From: an uncultured Clostridia bacterium
GTDB taxonomy: Bacteria; Bacillota; Clostridia; Oscillospirales; Ruminococcaceae
Direction: 5' to 3'
Assembly (NCBI GenBank): GCA_947629275.1
Contig: CANRDG010000002.1
Location: 1-37,204 of the forward strand
DNA length: 37,204 bases
Below, piece after piece: positions 15,530 through 24,822 of the stretch; the first letter of the stretch is position 1; every line of letters starts with the position of its first letter. The position numbers and the translations under genes are program-made. The notes beneath the pieces were generated by a model. That model saw only the letters and a program-made list of their open reading frames with translations. It searched no databases and was not told the origin of the DNA.

Positions 15530-17254
15530 ATGGATTCTATGGAACTTTACGAGCTGTGGTGCAAAAAAGCGGTGGACGACCCCGACCTTCGCAAAGAGCT
15601 TTTGTCTGTAAACGGAGACAAAGACGCCATCGAGGACAGGTTTTACCGCGATCTTGAATTTGGTACGGGCGGTTTGAGAGGTGTTATAGGCGCAGGTTCT
15701 TACAGGCTGAACGTTTATACCATTCGCCGCGCAACTCAGGGTCTTGCAGACTACATCAAAGGTTCTTTTGAAAAGGGCAGCGCCGCTATTGCATACGACA
15801 GCCGCATAAAGTCTGACGTTTTTGCAAAAGAGGCAGCAAGCGTTCTTGCCGCAAACGGCATAAAAGTTTACATTTATAAAGAGCTTATGCCTACGCCTAT
15901 GCTTTCATGGGCTGTAAGGTATTTCAAGTGCAGCGCAGGCATAGTTATAACCGCTTCGCACAACCCTGCCAAATACAACGGCTACAAGGTATACGGCGAA
16001 GACGGCTGTCAGATAACCCTAGATGTTGCCAACACCGTTATAGGAAAGATAAACGACGTCCCCATGTTCGGCGAATACAGCGCAAAGAAGATACCGTTTG
16101 AAGACGGCGTAAAAAGCGGAATGATCGAATACATAGGTCAGGAAGTTATAGATGCGTATCTTGAAGAAGTATCAAAACACGGCGTTCACACCGAGCTTGT
16201 AGCAAAAAGCGGTCTGAAAGTCGTATACACGCCGCTCAACGGCACGGGCAACAAGCCTGTAAGAGCTATACTTAAAAAGATAGGCATTTCCGAAGTTACG
16301 GTAGTTCCCGAGCAGGAAAATCCCGACGGCAACTTCCCTACCTGCCCGTTCCCGAACCCCGAGATAAAAGAGGCTCTCGCAAAGGGCTTAGAGCTTTGCA
16401 AGACCGTAAAGCCCGACCTGCTGCTTGCCACCGACCCTGACTGTGACAGAGTCGGCATTGCAGTTCCCGACAAAAACGGTGATTATGTTCTGTTTACGGG
16501 CAATGAAGTCGGCGCGCTTTTGCTTGAATACATATGCGCGGAGCGTACCGCAAACGGCACTATGCCTAAAGACCCGATAGCAGTAAAAACGATAGTTACC
16601 ACCGATATAGTAAGAAAAATATGCGAAGAATACGGCGCCCAGATGATAGAAGTCCTCACGGGCTTCAAGTTCATAGGCGAACAGATAGGTCTGCTTGAAA
16701 AGAAAGGCGAAGAAAGCAGATACATCTTCGGCTTTGAGGAAAGCTACGGCTACCTTGCAGGCTCATATGTAAGAGACAAAGACGCCGTTGTAGCTTCCAT
16801 GCTGATATGCGAAATGGCTGCATTTTACCGCACAAAGGGCATATCTCTGCTCGATGCGAGAGAAGCGCTTTACAAAAAGTATGGCAACTATGTTCACACG
16901 CAGAAGTCTTTCCAATGCGAGGGCGCAAGCGGCATGGAGCGCATGAAAGAAATAATGACAGACCTGCGCACCAACCCTCCCAAGGAGATAGGCGGACTGA
17001 AAGTAACTGCTACAGCGGACTATATCGCGAGCGAAAAGACCGATATTGCCACGGGCGAGAAAACGGCTATCACACTGCCTAAGTCTGATGTGCTTTCGTT
17101 CTTCCTTGAGGGCGGCGCATCTGTAATAATCAGACCGTCGGGTACCGAGCCTAAGATAAAAGCATACTACACCACTATAGGCGATAATCGCGAGGCTGCC
17201 GCGGCTCTGGAAGAAAAGCTTTCGGAAGACTTCAAGCGCATACTGGGATTCTGA
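15530..17254 (+). CDS. Phospho-sugar mutase (phosphoglucomutase/phosphomannomutase family)
   Basis: GTGGLRG, active-site TASHNPAKYNGYKVYG, ATDPDCDRVGIAV, RPSGTEPKIKAYY. Confidence 0.95.
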   Translation: MDSMELYELWCKKAVDDPDLRKELLSVNGDKDAIEDRFYRDLEFGTGGLRGVIGAGSYRLNVYTIRRATQGLADYIKGSFEKGSAAIAYDSRIKSDVFAKEAASVLAANGIKVYIYKELMPTPMLSWAVRYFKCSAGIVITASHNPAKYNGYKVYGEDGCQITLDVANTVIGKINDVPMFGEYSAKKIPFEDGVKSGMIEYIGQEVIDAYLEEVSKHGVHTELVAKSGLKVVYTPLNGTGNKPVRAILKKIGISEVTVVPEQENPDGNFPTCPFPNPEIKEALAKGLELCKTVKPDLLLATDPDCDRVGIAVPDKNGDYVLFTGNEVGALLLEYICAERTANGTMPKDPIAVKTIVTTDIVRKICEEYGAQMIEVLTGFKFIGEQIGLLEKKGEESRYIFGFEESYGYLAGSYVRDKDAVVASMLICEMAAFYRTKGISLLDAREALYKKYGNYVHTQKSFQCEGASGMERMKEIMTDLRTNPPKEIGGLKVTATADYIASEKTDIATGEKTAITLPKSDVLSFFLEGGASVIIRPSGTEPKIKAYYTTIGDNREAAAALEEKLSEDFKRILGF

Positions 17255-17261
17255 TAATATC

Positions 17262-17567
17262 ATGGAAACAGAGAGAAGTATTTTCGGTATACCGCCCTTT
17301 CACTATTTTGAGGAGGGAAACAAGTTTTCCGGCTCGCGCGATAAAATATTCCGCTACAAGGCAGTGCCGGGCGAAAAGCTTTCCTGCACCGTGTGGCACA
17401 AGGATATTGCTATAGACTGCCTTGACGAAGCCGACATAGTGGCTGTGGGGGAATTTTCGCTTGACGAGCAAGGGCGCGAAGACATGATATCGTGGCTTAA
17501 AGGACAGTATGATGATTTTGCCGCCAAACATTCACAAACGCTTCACGCGGCACATTCAGATATATAG
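17262..17567 (+). CDS. Hypothetical protein
   Basis: 101-aa ORF immediately after the mutase, same strand, followed by a terminator; no family recognised. Confidence 0.6.
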   Translation: METERSIFGIPPFHYFEEGNKFSGSRDKIFRYKAVPGEKLSCTVWHKDIAIDCLDEADIVAVGEFSLDEQGREDMISWLKGQYDDFAAKHSQTLHAAHSDI

Positions 17568-17591
17568 AATACTGAATTACAAAACCAAACA

Positions 17592-17620
17592 AATGCGGAG
17601 ACTCATTCTCCGCATTTTTT
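17592..17620 (+). terminator. Intrinsic terminator immediately upstream of the galactokinase-like gene
   Basis: AATGCGGAG-ACTCATT-CTCCGCATT TTTT. Confidence 0.85.
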
Positions 17621-17635
17621 GAAAGGATAACTAAC

Positions 17636-18886
17636 ATGGCAGGATATTCATTAAAAGAAATATACGGCGAAGCGGCGCAAGCGCAGGCAAAGCGCTTTGC
17701 AAAGGCTGTCAAGGGCTACTGCGATTATTTCGGCGAGAAAGAAAGCGGCTACAGATTCTTTTCCGCGCCCGGCAGAAGCGAGATAGGCGGCAACCACACC
17801 GACCACAATGGCGGCTTGGTGCTTGCGGCCGGCGTATCGCTGGACGTTATAGCTGTGGTAAAGCAGACGGACGACGGCGTAATTACCGTAAAGTCTGAGG
17901 GCTACGATGCCGACAGCGTTTCTCTCACGCAGCTTGACGTAAACGAGGACGAATACAACACCTCTGCGGCTCTTATACGCGGCGTGGCGGCAGGCTTTCT
18001 GAAAAACGGCTTGAAAGTCGGGGGCTTTAAGGCTTACACCACTTCAAACGTTCTGAAAGGTTCGGGGCTTTCGTCGTCAGCGGCTTTTGAGGTGCTTATA
18101 GGCACTATACTGAGCGGTCTTTACAACGACGGCTCGGTTTCGCCCATAAAGATTGCCCAGATAGCGCAGTTTTCAGAAAATGAGTATTTTGGAAAGCCGT
18201 CGGGACTTATGGATCAGATGGCATCATCGGTGGGCGGTTTTATCACCATTGATTTTAAAGATACCGCTGCGCCCATAATAAACGAGATACGGTTTGACCT
18301 TGCAAAAAGCGGTTACTCTCTTTGTATAGTTGATACAAAAGGCAGTCATGCCGACCTTACCCCCGAATACTCAGCCATACCGAAAGAGATGAAAAGCGTT
18401 GCGGAGTTTTTCGGCAAGAAAGTGCTTAGAGAGATAACCAAAGAACAGCTGACTGCAAACATTGCAAAAGTGCGTGCCTCCTGCGGCGACAGAGCCCTGC
18501 TTCGCGCTTTTCACTACTTTGACGAAAACGAAAGAGTGCCGCGGCTTTCAAAAGCTCTCAGCGAGGGCGACCTGAACGAATTTTTCAGACTTATAAAGCA
18601 GTCGGGGGCTAGTTCATACAAGTATCTGCAAAATATTTATGCTGCATCTCAGCCCTCCCAGCAGGGGCTGGCAGTTGCTTTGTACCTTGCCGAAAACATT
18701 CTCGGCGGCGACGGCGCATACAGAGTTCACGGCGGCGGCTTTGCAGGCACTATACAAGCGTTCGTTCCCAACAACAAACTCGACGGCTTTACAGCGGCTA
18801 TGGAAAATACCTTCGGCAAGGGCAGCTGTTATGTTCTGTCGGTAAGACCAATAGGCGGTGCGGAAATTGAAAGCATCACTGAATAA
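17636..18886 (+). CDS. galK: Galactokinase / GHMP kinase family
   Basis: APGRSEIGGNHTDHNGG and GSGLSSSAAFEVLIG motifs, HGGGFAGTIQAF. Confidence 0.85.
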   Translation: MAGYSLKEIYGEAAQAQAKRFAKAVKGYCDYFGEKESGYRFFSAPGRSEIGGNHTDHNGGLVLAAGVSLDVIAVVKQTDDGVITVKSEGYDADSVSLTQLDVNEDEYNTSAALIRGVAAGFLKNGLKVGGFKAYTTSNVLKGSGLSSSAAFEVLIGTILSGLYNDGSVSPIKIAQIAQFSENEYFGKPSGLMDQMASSVGGFITIDFKDTAAPIINEIRFDLAKSGYSLCIVDTKGSHADLTPEYSAIPKEMKSVAEFFGKKVLREITKEQLTANIAKVRASCGDRALLRAFHYFDENERVPRLSKALSEGDLNEFFRLIKQSGASSYKYLQNIYAASQPSQQGLAVALYLAENILGGDGAYRVHGGGFAGTIQAFVPNNKLDGFTAAMENTFGKGSCYVLSVRPIGGAEIESITE

Positions 18887-19430
18887 TTTTTTTAAGAAAA
18901 CTGCCGCAGAGATAAAAAAGCAGTACGGCGTAAAAAGCGATATGTCGCACCTTGAATTTTGCACAAACGGCGCGGCTATGATAAACGGGCTGAAATTTTC
19001 GTTTGTTATAGATAATGTGGGCTGCAGCGCCGATGAGGGGCTTTGCGTCTCGCTTTCGGGCGAGGCGGTCGCAAACGGAAGTTTTACTGTATCATCTCAG
19101 ATAGAGCTTGACTGCTTTATAAACGGCAAGCAGACCAAGCTTACCAAAAAGCTTACGGCTGTTGAAAAAAATGACGGCAAGAAAATATTGCAGGCAAAAT
19201 TCAAGGGTCTACATCTTGAAAGCGGCGTTACAAAAGAAAAAGACGAAGAGCAGGCGTTCAGCCACAAAATGCGCAGCCAGCTGAAATTCAGCTTTGTGCC
19301 CTGCTACACGCTGCCCGAAGACGCCGAAATAATGCTTACGGTATACCCGTATGACAACATTTTAGAGGGCGCTGCCAACAAGTGGATATACGCTTGCAGT
19401 GATGCTTCATCTCTTACAAAATACCTTTAA
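18858..19430 (+). CDS. Hypothetical protein, start overlaps the galactokinase end
   Basis: 190-aa ORF co-directional with 29-bp overlap; exact start (GTG 18858 or TTG 18867) uncertain. Confidence 0.6.
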   Translation: MRKLKASLNNFFKKTAAEIKKQYGVKSDMSHLEFCTNGAAMINGLKFSFVIDNVGCSADEGLCVSLSGEAVANGSFTVSSQIELDCFINGKQTKLTKKLTAVEKNDGKKILQAKFKGLHLESGVTKEKDEEQAFSHKMRSQLKFSFVPCYTLPEDAEIMLTVYPYDNILEGAANKWIYACSDASSLTKYL

Positions 19431-19444
19431 GGCAGGCAAAAATT

Positions 19445-20116
19445 ATGCGAATGAGAAGAAAAAAAGGTCTTGAAGAACGCCTTAAAAACTGCGGCAACAA
19501 GATAATATATATGGACAGAGAGGACAGGAATTTTCAAAGTATCGATACTTCCTCTCTGCTCCGGCTTCATGAGCTTTTCGGAAACGATAACCCCGTGCAT
19601 ATGGAGATAGGCTGCGGCAAGGGGCAGTTTGCCTGCGAGATAGCAAAGCGAAATCCCAATATAAACTACATCGCGGTGGAAAAAAGCAGCAACGTACTCG
19701 TTACCGCCTGCGAAGCCGCCATTGAGCAGGATATAAAAAATCTCATCTTTCTGCGCGGCGCGGCTGAATATCTTGAATGTTACATACCGCGCAGCAGCAT
19801 AGGCAGGCTGTATCTGAATTTCAGCTGCCCGTTCCCGAAGAAAAGCTACGCCTCTCACAGGCTTACGCACCACAGGTTTCTGCAAATTTACAAAAGGCTT
19901 TTACAAGACGGCGCAGAAATACACCAAAAGACCGATAATATGCACTTTTTTGAGTTTTCTATAGAACAATTCTCGCAGGAGGGCTTTGTTATAAAGAATG
20001 TATCTCTGGATCTGCATAACAGCGATTTTGAGGGCAACATCGTTACCGAATATGAGGAAAGATTTTCATCGCAGGGATTGCCGATATACAGGCTGGAGGC
20101 AGTTTACAAAGAATGA
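19445..20116 (+). CDS. trmB: TrmB-like tRNA (guanine-N7)-methyltransferase, divergent
   Basis: MEIGCGKGQFACEIAKRNPNINYIAVEK; LYLNFSCPFPKKSYASHRLT; QKTDNMHFFEFS. Confidence 0.85.
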   Translation: MRMRRKKGLEERLKNCGNKIIYMDREDRNFQSIDTSSLLRLHELFGNDNPVHMEIGCGKGQFACEIAKRNPNINYIAVEKSSNVLVTACEAAIEQDIKNLIFLRGAAEYLECYIPRSSIGRLYLNFSCPFPKKSYASHRLTHHRFLQIYKRLLQDGAEIHQKTDNMHFFEFSIEQFSQEGFVIKNVSLDLHNSDFEGNIVTEYEERFSSQGLPIYRLEAVYKE

Positions 20117-20117
20117 C

Positions 20118-20381
20118 ATAAAAAGACCGCTGAACTTCGCCACACATTTGCAGACTGCTTAAGCAGTCTGCAAAGTGTACAAGAATTACTTTGCCGACAA
20201 TGGGTCGGCTAATTTTTACACGTTGTTTGCCTATCGACGCTCAACGTGCCAAAGAAGCCCCTTTGGGACTTCTTTTTTATTCCGTAAGTCTTACAACTTC
20301 CGGATAACAAAACCGTAATTCTTGCCGCGTTTTCAGCTTTTTCGTTAAATAGTCACAAACGGCGTGACAACGGTCTTTTTG
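20118..20381. repeat. Intergenic palindromic element bounded by inverted repeats (possible structured RNA or MITE-like element)
   Basis: AAAAAGACCGcTG (20120-20132) versus CAaCGGTCTTTTT (20368-20380); internal 14-bp perfect palindrome and further hairpins. Confidence 0.6.
20252..20278 (+). terminator. Intrinsic terminator within the inverted-repeat element
   Basis: AAGAAGCCC-CTTT-GGGaCTTCTT TTTT. Confidence 0.7.
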
Positions 20382-20429
20382 TTGTTGATATATTTTTTAT
20401 TATGTGGTATAATACTCTTGGTGATAAAA

Positions 20430-20738
20430 ATGAATACCTTTGAAAAAATATATGAGGCAGTAAAGCGCATACCCAAAGGCAAGGTATGCACCTATGGTCA
20501 GATAGCCGCTCTGGCAGGCAACCCGCGGTGGTCGCAGGTGGTGGGCTACGCTTTGCACGTAAACCCAGATAATTCTGTTATCCCCTGCCACAGGGTGGTA
20601 AACCGCTTTGGCGAGACCGCAAAGGCTTTTGCTTTCGGCGGCTGCGACATTCAGCGGCAGATGCTCGAAGAAGAGGGCGTAGAGTTTGACGAAAACGGCA
20701 GAGTTATAATGTCAAAGTTTATGTGGCTCGGCGAATAG
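20430..20738 (+). CDS. MGMT C-terminal-domain protein (methylated-DNA--cysteine methyltransferase / ATL-like)
   Basis: MNTFEKIYEAVKRIPKGKVCTYGQIAALAG...NSVIPCHRVVNRFGE; catalytic Cys retained; internal Met chosen over ORF start at 20364. Confidence 0.88.
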   Translation: MNTFEKIYEAVKRIPKGKVCTYGQIAALAGNPRWSQVVGYALHVNPDNSVIPCHRVVNRFGETAKAFAFGGCDIQRQMLEEEGVEFDENGRVIMSKFMWLGE

Positions 20739-20844
20739 CGAATAGCCAAATTAAAACAAAAATCTTAAAATTAAGTTAATTTTCTTGCAAATAAAAAACA
20801 AATGTGCTACAATATCTATGTGGACAAAAAGGGAGGACATCATT

Positions 20845-21213
20845 ATGGCTTTGCAGGAATCCGGTGAGATGTATCTTGAAACGATACTTATACTTTCCGA
20901 AAAAATAGGCAAGGTAAGAGCTATAGACGTCGGCGAATATATGGGCTTTTCAAAACCCAGCGTAAGCCGCGCTATGAGCATACTGAAAAATGGCGGCTTT
21001 GTTACGCTTGACAGCGAGGGACACCTTCTGCTGACAGAGGCAGGGAGCGAAGTGGCAAACAAAATTTACGAACGTCACAAGCTGCTGACTAGTCTGCTTA
21101 TTGATCTCGGCGTGAGCGAAAAAACTGCCGCCGAAGATGCCTGCAAAATTGAGCATGACATCAGCGACGAAACATTTCAGGCAATAAAAAAACACGTCGG
21201 CAAGCACATTTAG
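20845..21213 (+). CDS. DtxR/MntR-family metal-dependent transcriptional regulator
   Basis: MALQESGEMYLETILILSEKIGKVRAIDVGEYMGFSKPSVSRAMSIL...KIEHDIS; GGGAGGA RBS before ATG 20845. Confidence 0.85.
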   Translation: MALQESGEMYLETILILSEKIGKVRAIDVGEYMGFSKPSVSRAMSILKNGGFVTLDSEGHLLLTEAGSEVANKIYERHKLLTSLLIDLGVSEKTAAEDACKIEHDISDETFQAIKKHVGKHI

Positions 21214-21240
21214 CCTGCCGACTGCATTATGTAATACATA

Positions 21241-21837
21241 TCAGAGATTTTCACCAAGGTCGAACGCTTTTTTCAGGTATTCTTCCATAAGCGCTTCCCT
21301 CTCCTGCTGAGAAAGATTTTCACAAGACAGCTTATCGAATACGTTTATCTCGGTCTGCTCGGCGTTTGTGAATATCTTGGAGTTTATCATCGTAGCTTTA
21401 AGCGCATTGATGTGCGCGCTGCCCTGCTCGGTGGTCTTGTCGTCCGCCATGGTAACTAAACAGCTTGCCTTTTTAAGCTTATCCATCTGAGCGTTTGAAC
21501 CGTATGCAAAGTCTTTAGTCATAACGCGCTGGAACCAGCCCACCAACATTGCAGGCGATGCCGACCAGAACATCGGGAAGATAAATACAACGGCGTCGCT
21601 CGTCTGTATCTTTATCTGCTCTTTTGCAATATCGCCGCTCATGCGGTATGTTTCGCGGCCGCCCATGCTGTCAAAAAGATACTCGCTCTCGGTCATGGCA
21701 GGGTGAAAGCCCATGTCATACAGATCAGAGATCTCATAGTCGTGACCGCCCTTTGCAAGACCCTTTATAAAGGCATCTTTCAGCTTGCTGGTAAAGCTTT
21801 TCTTCGAGGGGTGGCAGTAAACAATCAATACGTTCAT
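21241..21837 (-). CDS. Flavodoxin-like NAD(P)H oxidoreductase
   Basis: MNVLIVYCHPSKKSFTSKLKDAF... VVFIFPMFWSASPAMLVGWFQRVMTKDFAYG. Confidence 0.85.
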   Translation of the reverse strand: MNVLIVYCHPSKKSFTSKLKDAFIKGLAKGGHDYEISDLYDMGFHPAMTESEYLFDSMGGRETYRMSGDIAKEQIKIQTSDAVVFIFPMFWSASPAMLVGWFQRVMTKDFAYGSNAQMDKLKKASCLVTMADDKTTEQGSAHINALKATMINSKIFTNAEQTEINVFDKLSCENLSQQEREALMEEYLKKAFDLGENL

Positions 21838-21881
21838 TTGGAATGTCCTCCTTAATATTTGTCAGATATTTTTAACGTTGC

Positions 21882-22493
21882 TTAGGTATTTTCGGCAGAT
21901 GTTTGTGCTGAGGAATCCTCGCTGCTGTCATCTGTATCGGTAACATCGGGCTGAGAAGTTTCGCCGTCCGTTTCGCTGTTGTCGTTTGTAACGTCGGGAA
22001 TTTCTTCAATACCGATAATTGCAAGATACTTTTGGGCATTTTCGGGAACAGCGGTTTGCAGCGCGGCATTGAGCACCGAAAGCTCCGTGCCGTCTATCGC
22101 GGAAGTTATAGCATCTGTAAGCTCTTTAGGCTTGAAGCGTATGCTTGCATCATCGCCATAAAACGCCCAGAAGTTGAGAAAATTCAGCGATATTTTGCGC
22201 TTTTGCTCATCACTTGCCGCAGCCCAGTCATCAGCATACATTTTGTCAAGTTCATAAAGGTCTTTCATGGCAAAATCGCCGTCTATAGTGTATTTTTCGC
22301 CGTCATCGTCAGCGGTGTAGCCCTTGTCCAGTATGTCGGCAAAAAAGGCGTCCGACTTATCGTCGCTCTTTTTGTTATCAACAGTCGAGGAAGCTTTGCT
22401 GACATTGCCTATTTCTATTTTAGGTCCGCAGGCTGTAAAACACAGGCACGCGGCGGCAGATAAAACTAAGGCTGCTATAGCTTTTCTGTTCAT
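21882..22493 (-). CDS. Putative lipoprotein of unknown function
   Basis: Signal peptide and lipobox (LCFTAC), acidic Ser/Thr/Asp-rich C-terminus. Confidence 0.7.
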   Translation of the reverse strand: MNRKAIAALVLSAAACLCFTACGPKIEIGNVSKASSTVDNKKSDDKSDAFFADILDKGYTADDDGEKYTIDGDFAMKDLYELDKMYADDWAAASDEQKRKISLNFLNFWAFYGDDASIRFKPKELTDAITSAIDGTELSVLNAALQTAVPENAQKYLAIIGIEEIPDVTNDNSETDGETSQPDVTDTDDSSEDSSAQTSAENT

Positions 22494-22641
22494 GCAACAT
22501 TCCTCCTCTTGATAGTCTACAATAATACTACTTATATTGTAACTCTTTTTGTGCAGTTTGTCAATAGATTTTTAATGAAATATTATGACAAAATTATTGA
22601 CCGCTGAATGACAATAAACACTAAAAAGGAAGTAGATAAAA

Positions 22642-24648
22642 ATGTCACGCATAGTACAAAAACTGCGCGATAGCAAAATTTTCGATACATTGATATTTTA
22701 CTGCGCCCCCATGATTCTTGCAATGCTGTGTGTATGCTACGCCATAGCATATGCAGGAAACGCATACGACGCCAAGGGACTGCATCTTACAAAAACACTG
22801 ATAGTTTTTCTCATCGTATGCGCCGCGCTGATAATTTTCAGCATAGTGCTGTCTATAATAGGCATGGTAAAAAAGAAAAGACCTCAGTCGCGCGGCTATC
22901 TGCTCGGTCTGACACTTGCATTTTGCACATATATTTTTACCGAGGTCTGCACGGGCGCGTTTCCTTTTAAAGACGACATTATAATGCTTTTTGCCGCGCC
23001 GCTTTTTGTGTATTCTTTCTACCTTTTGGGCAGCATAATATTCAAAAAACCAAAGATATATTTTATAGTAATTACCGTGATATTCCACCTTTATGGGCTG
23101 GCGCAGTTCTATCTGTATGAGTTTCGCGGATCGCCCTTGAGGGTGTCAGACCTGAGCAGCATAAAGTCGGCTACCATTGCAAAAGATTACTCGTTTTTTG
23201 AGCCGCTCGCGGTAGCGTTGCTTTGCCTTACGGTACTTAGCCTTGGTATGTGCATAACGCTTACGGCATTTACAAAAATAACGCCCTTTCGCCTTAAAAT
23301 AAGGCTTTGCACCCTGCCCGTGCTTGCGGTATTTGTTATAATGTTCGGCGGCTTTGGCATGAGTATGTACAGATACGGTGTTGAAAATCGCGTTATCAGG
23401 CTGAATTTTTCGGGCGGAGAGGATCTAAACTCTTTTCAGGTAACGGGCAATGCATTGATGTTCTATCTGGATATGCTCAACAGCCGCTCTGCAAAGCCCT
23501 CGGGCTATTCTGACGAAAAAGCTTTGGAAATACTTTCGCGCTATGAAACGTCTGACGAAACACCGCAGAGAACGCCTACCGTAATAGCAATAATGGACGA
23601 ATCATTTGCTGATTTTTCGCTGCTCGGCGACCTTGACATAAACAAAGACTATATGCCTTTTTACCACAGCATGGCTGAAAACACTATAAAAGGCTATGTT
23701 ACAGTGTCCGCATACGGCGGCTATTCGTGCAACTCCGAGTTTGAATTTCTCTCGGGCAACAGCATGGGATTTTTCCCTATGGGCAGCGCCGCTTACACGC
23801 AGTATGTAAAAACGCCGCAGGATTCTTTGGTAAATTACTTTGAAAATTACGGCTATTTTACGGAGGCTATAGCAGGCTGTGCGCCGAATCTTTGGGATAT
23901 AGGCGATGCTTACGGCTATCTGGGATTTGACAAGACAATGTATTCCGAAGCCGTTTCAAAACACAGCGAGGGCAAGATGAAGGTCGTGAACGGCAGGCTG
24001 TCAGACGAAACTATGTTCGGGGTGCTTAAAGAAGAGTACGAAAACAAGCCGAAAGACAAGCCGATGTTTGCGTTCCTGACGACCATGCAGAACCATTCGC
24101 CGTATTATGAGAACAAGGACAAGACCCACGAAATAACGCTGAACAGCTTTGAAAGCAACGAGGCAGAGCTTTATCTTTCGGCGGCATATGAGACCGACAA
24201 GGCAATAAAAAATTTAGTTGAGTATTTTTCGCAGGCCGATGAAGATGTTGTTATAGTATTTTTCGGCGACCACTTCCCTCACATACCCGAATTTTCCGAA
24301 AATTTGCTGGGCAAAACGCTGGGTACAATGTCGATAGAAGACAACGCTAAAATACATTCAACTCCGTTTTTCATATGGGCAAATTACGATATTGACGAGC
24401 AGACCGACATTCACATGAGCCTTAACTATCTTTCAAACAAGCTTGTTGAAGCCTGCGGTATGCCGAAGACAGACTTTCAATTGTATCTTGACGACGTTAT
24501 GAAAAAACTGCCGTCGATAAGCGCATTCGGCTACAAGGGCAACGACGGCAAATGGTACAGAACGACCGACAGCTCGCAGTATGAAAAAGTGCTCTTGGAA
24601 TACAACATAGTGCAGTATTACAGAATGTTTGAAAAATATGACAAATAG
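22642..24648 (+). CDS. LTA synthase-like sulfatase-family membrane protein
   Basis: N-terminal TM segments then extracellular domain IAIMDESFADFSLL, GGYSCNSEFEFLSGNS, FFGDHFPHIPEF. Confidence 0.9.
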   Translation: MSRIVQKLRDSKIFDTLIFYCAPMILAMLCVCYAIAYAGNAYDAKGLHLTKTLIVFLIVCAALIIFSIVLSIIGMVKKKRPQSRGYLLGLTLAFCTYIFTEVCTGAFPFKDDIIMLFAAPLFVYSFYLLGSIIFKKPKIYFIVITVIFHLYGLAQFYLYEFRGSPLRVSDLSSIKSATIAKDYSFFEPLAVALLCLTVLSLGMCITLTAFTKITPFRLKIRLCTLPVLAVFVIMFGGFGMSMYRYGVENRVIRLNFSGGEDLNSFQVTGNALMFYLDMLNSRSAKPSGYSDEKALEILSRYETSDETPQRTPTVIAIMDESFADFSLLGDLDINKDYMPFYHSMAENTIKGYVTVSAYGGYSCNSEFEFLSGNSMGFFPMGSAAYTQYVKTPQDSLVNYFENYGYFTEAIAGCAPNLWDIGDAYGYLGFDKTMYSEAVSKHSEGKMKVVNGRLSDETMFGVLKEEYENKPKDKPMFAFLTTMQNHSPYYENKDKTHEITLNSFESNEAELYLSAAYETDKAIKNLVEYFSQADEDVVIVFFGDHFPHIPEFSENLLGKTLGTMSIEDNAKIHSTPFFIWANYDIDEQTDIHMSLNYLSNKLVEACGMPKTDFQLYLDDVMKKLPSISAFGYKGNDGKWYRTTDSSQYEKVLLEYNIVQYYRMFEKYDK

Positions 24649-24664
24649 TGCAATACTAAGCTTA

Positions 24665-24705
24665 TAAGGTCTTGCGGTAAAATTTACCGTGAGACCTTAT
24701 TTTTA
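24665..24705 (+). terminator. Intrinsic terminator of the LTA synthase-like gene
   Basis: TAAGGTCTtgCGGTAAAatTTTACCGtgAGACCTTA followed by TTTTT. Confidence 0.85.
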
Positions 24706-24787
24706 TGTTACGAATTTGCAAAATATACAGATATAAAAGCTGAATTTATATATATTGTACAAAATTTTTTTGGCGCACAAAAAACTA

Positions 24788-24816
24788 TTGACAAACGGTG
24801 TATTTTACTTTATTAT
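24788..24816 (+). promoter_or_regulatory. Strong sigma-A promoter (TTGACA-17-TATTAT) driving a long non-coding leader
   Basis: TTGACA at 24788-24793, exactly 17-nt spacer, TATTAT at 24811-24816. Confidence 0.85.
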
Positions 24817-24822
24817 TTAATT

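Noticed and set aside
15392-20297. 13-nt match AAGACTTACGGAA (15392-15404) to the reverse complement of 20283-20295
   Set aside because: A match of this length is expected by chance in a 37-kb window
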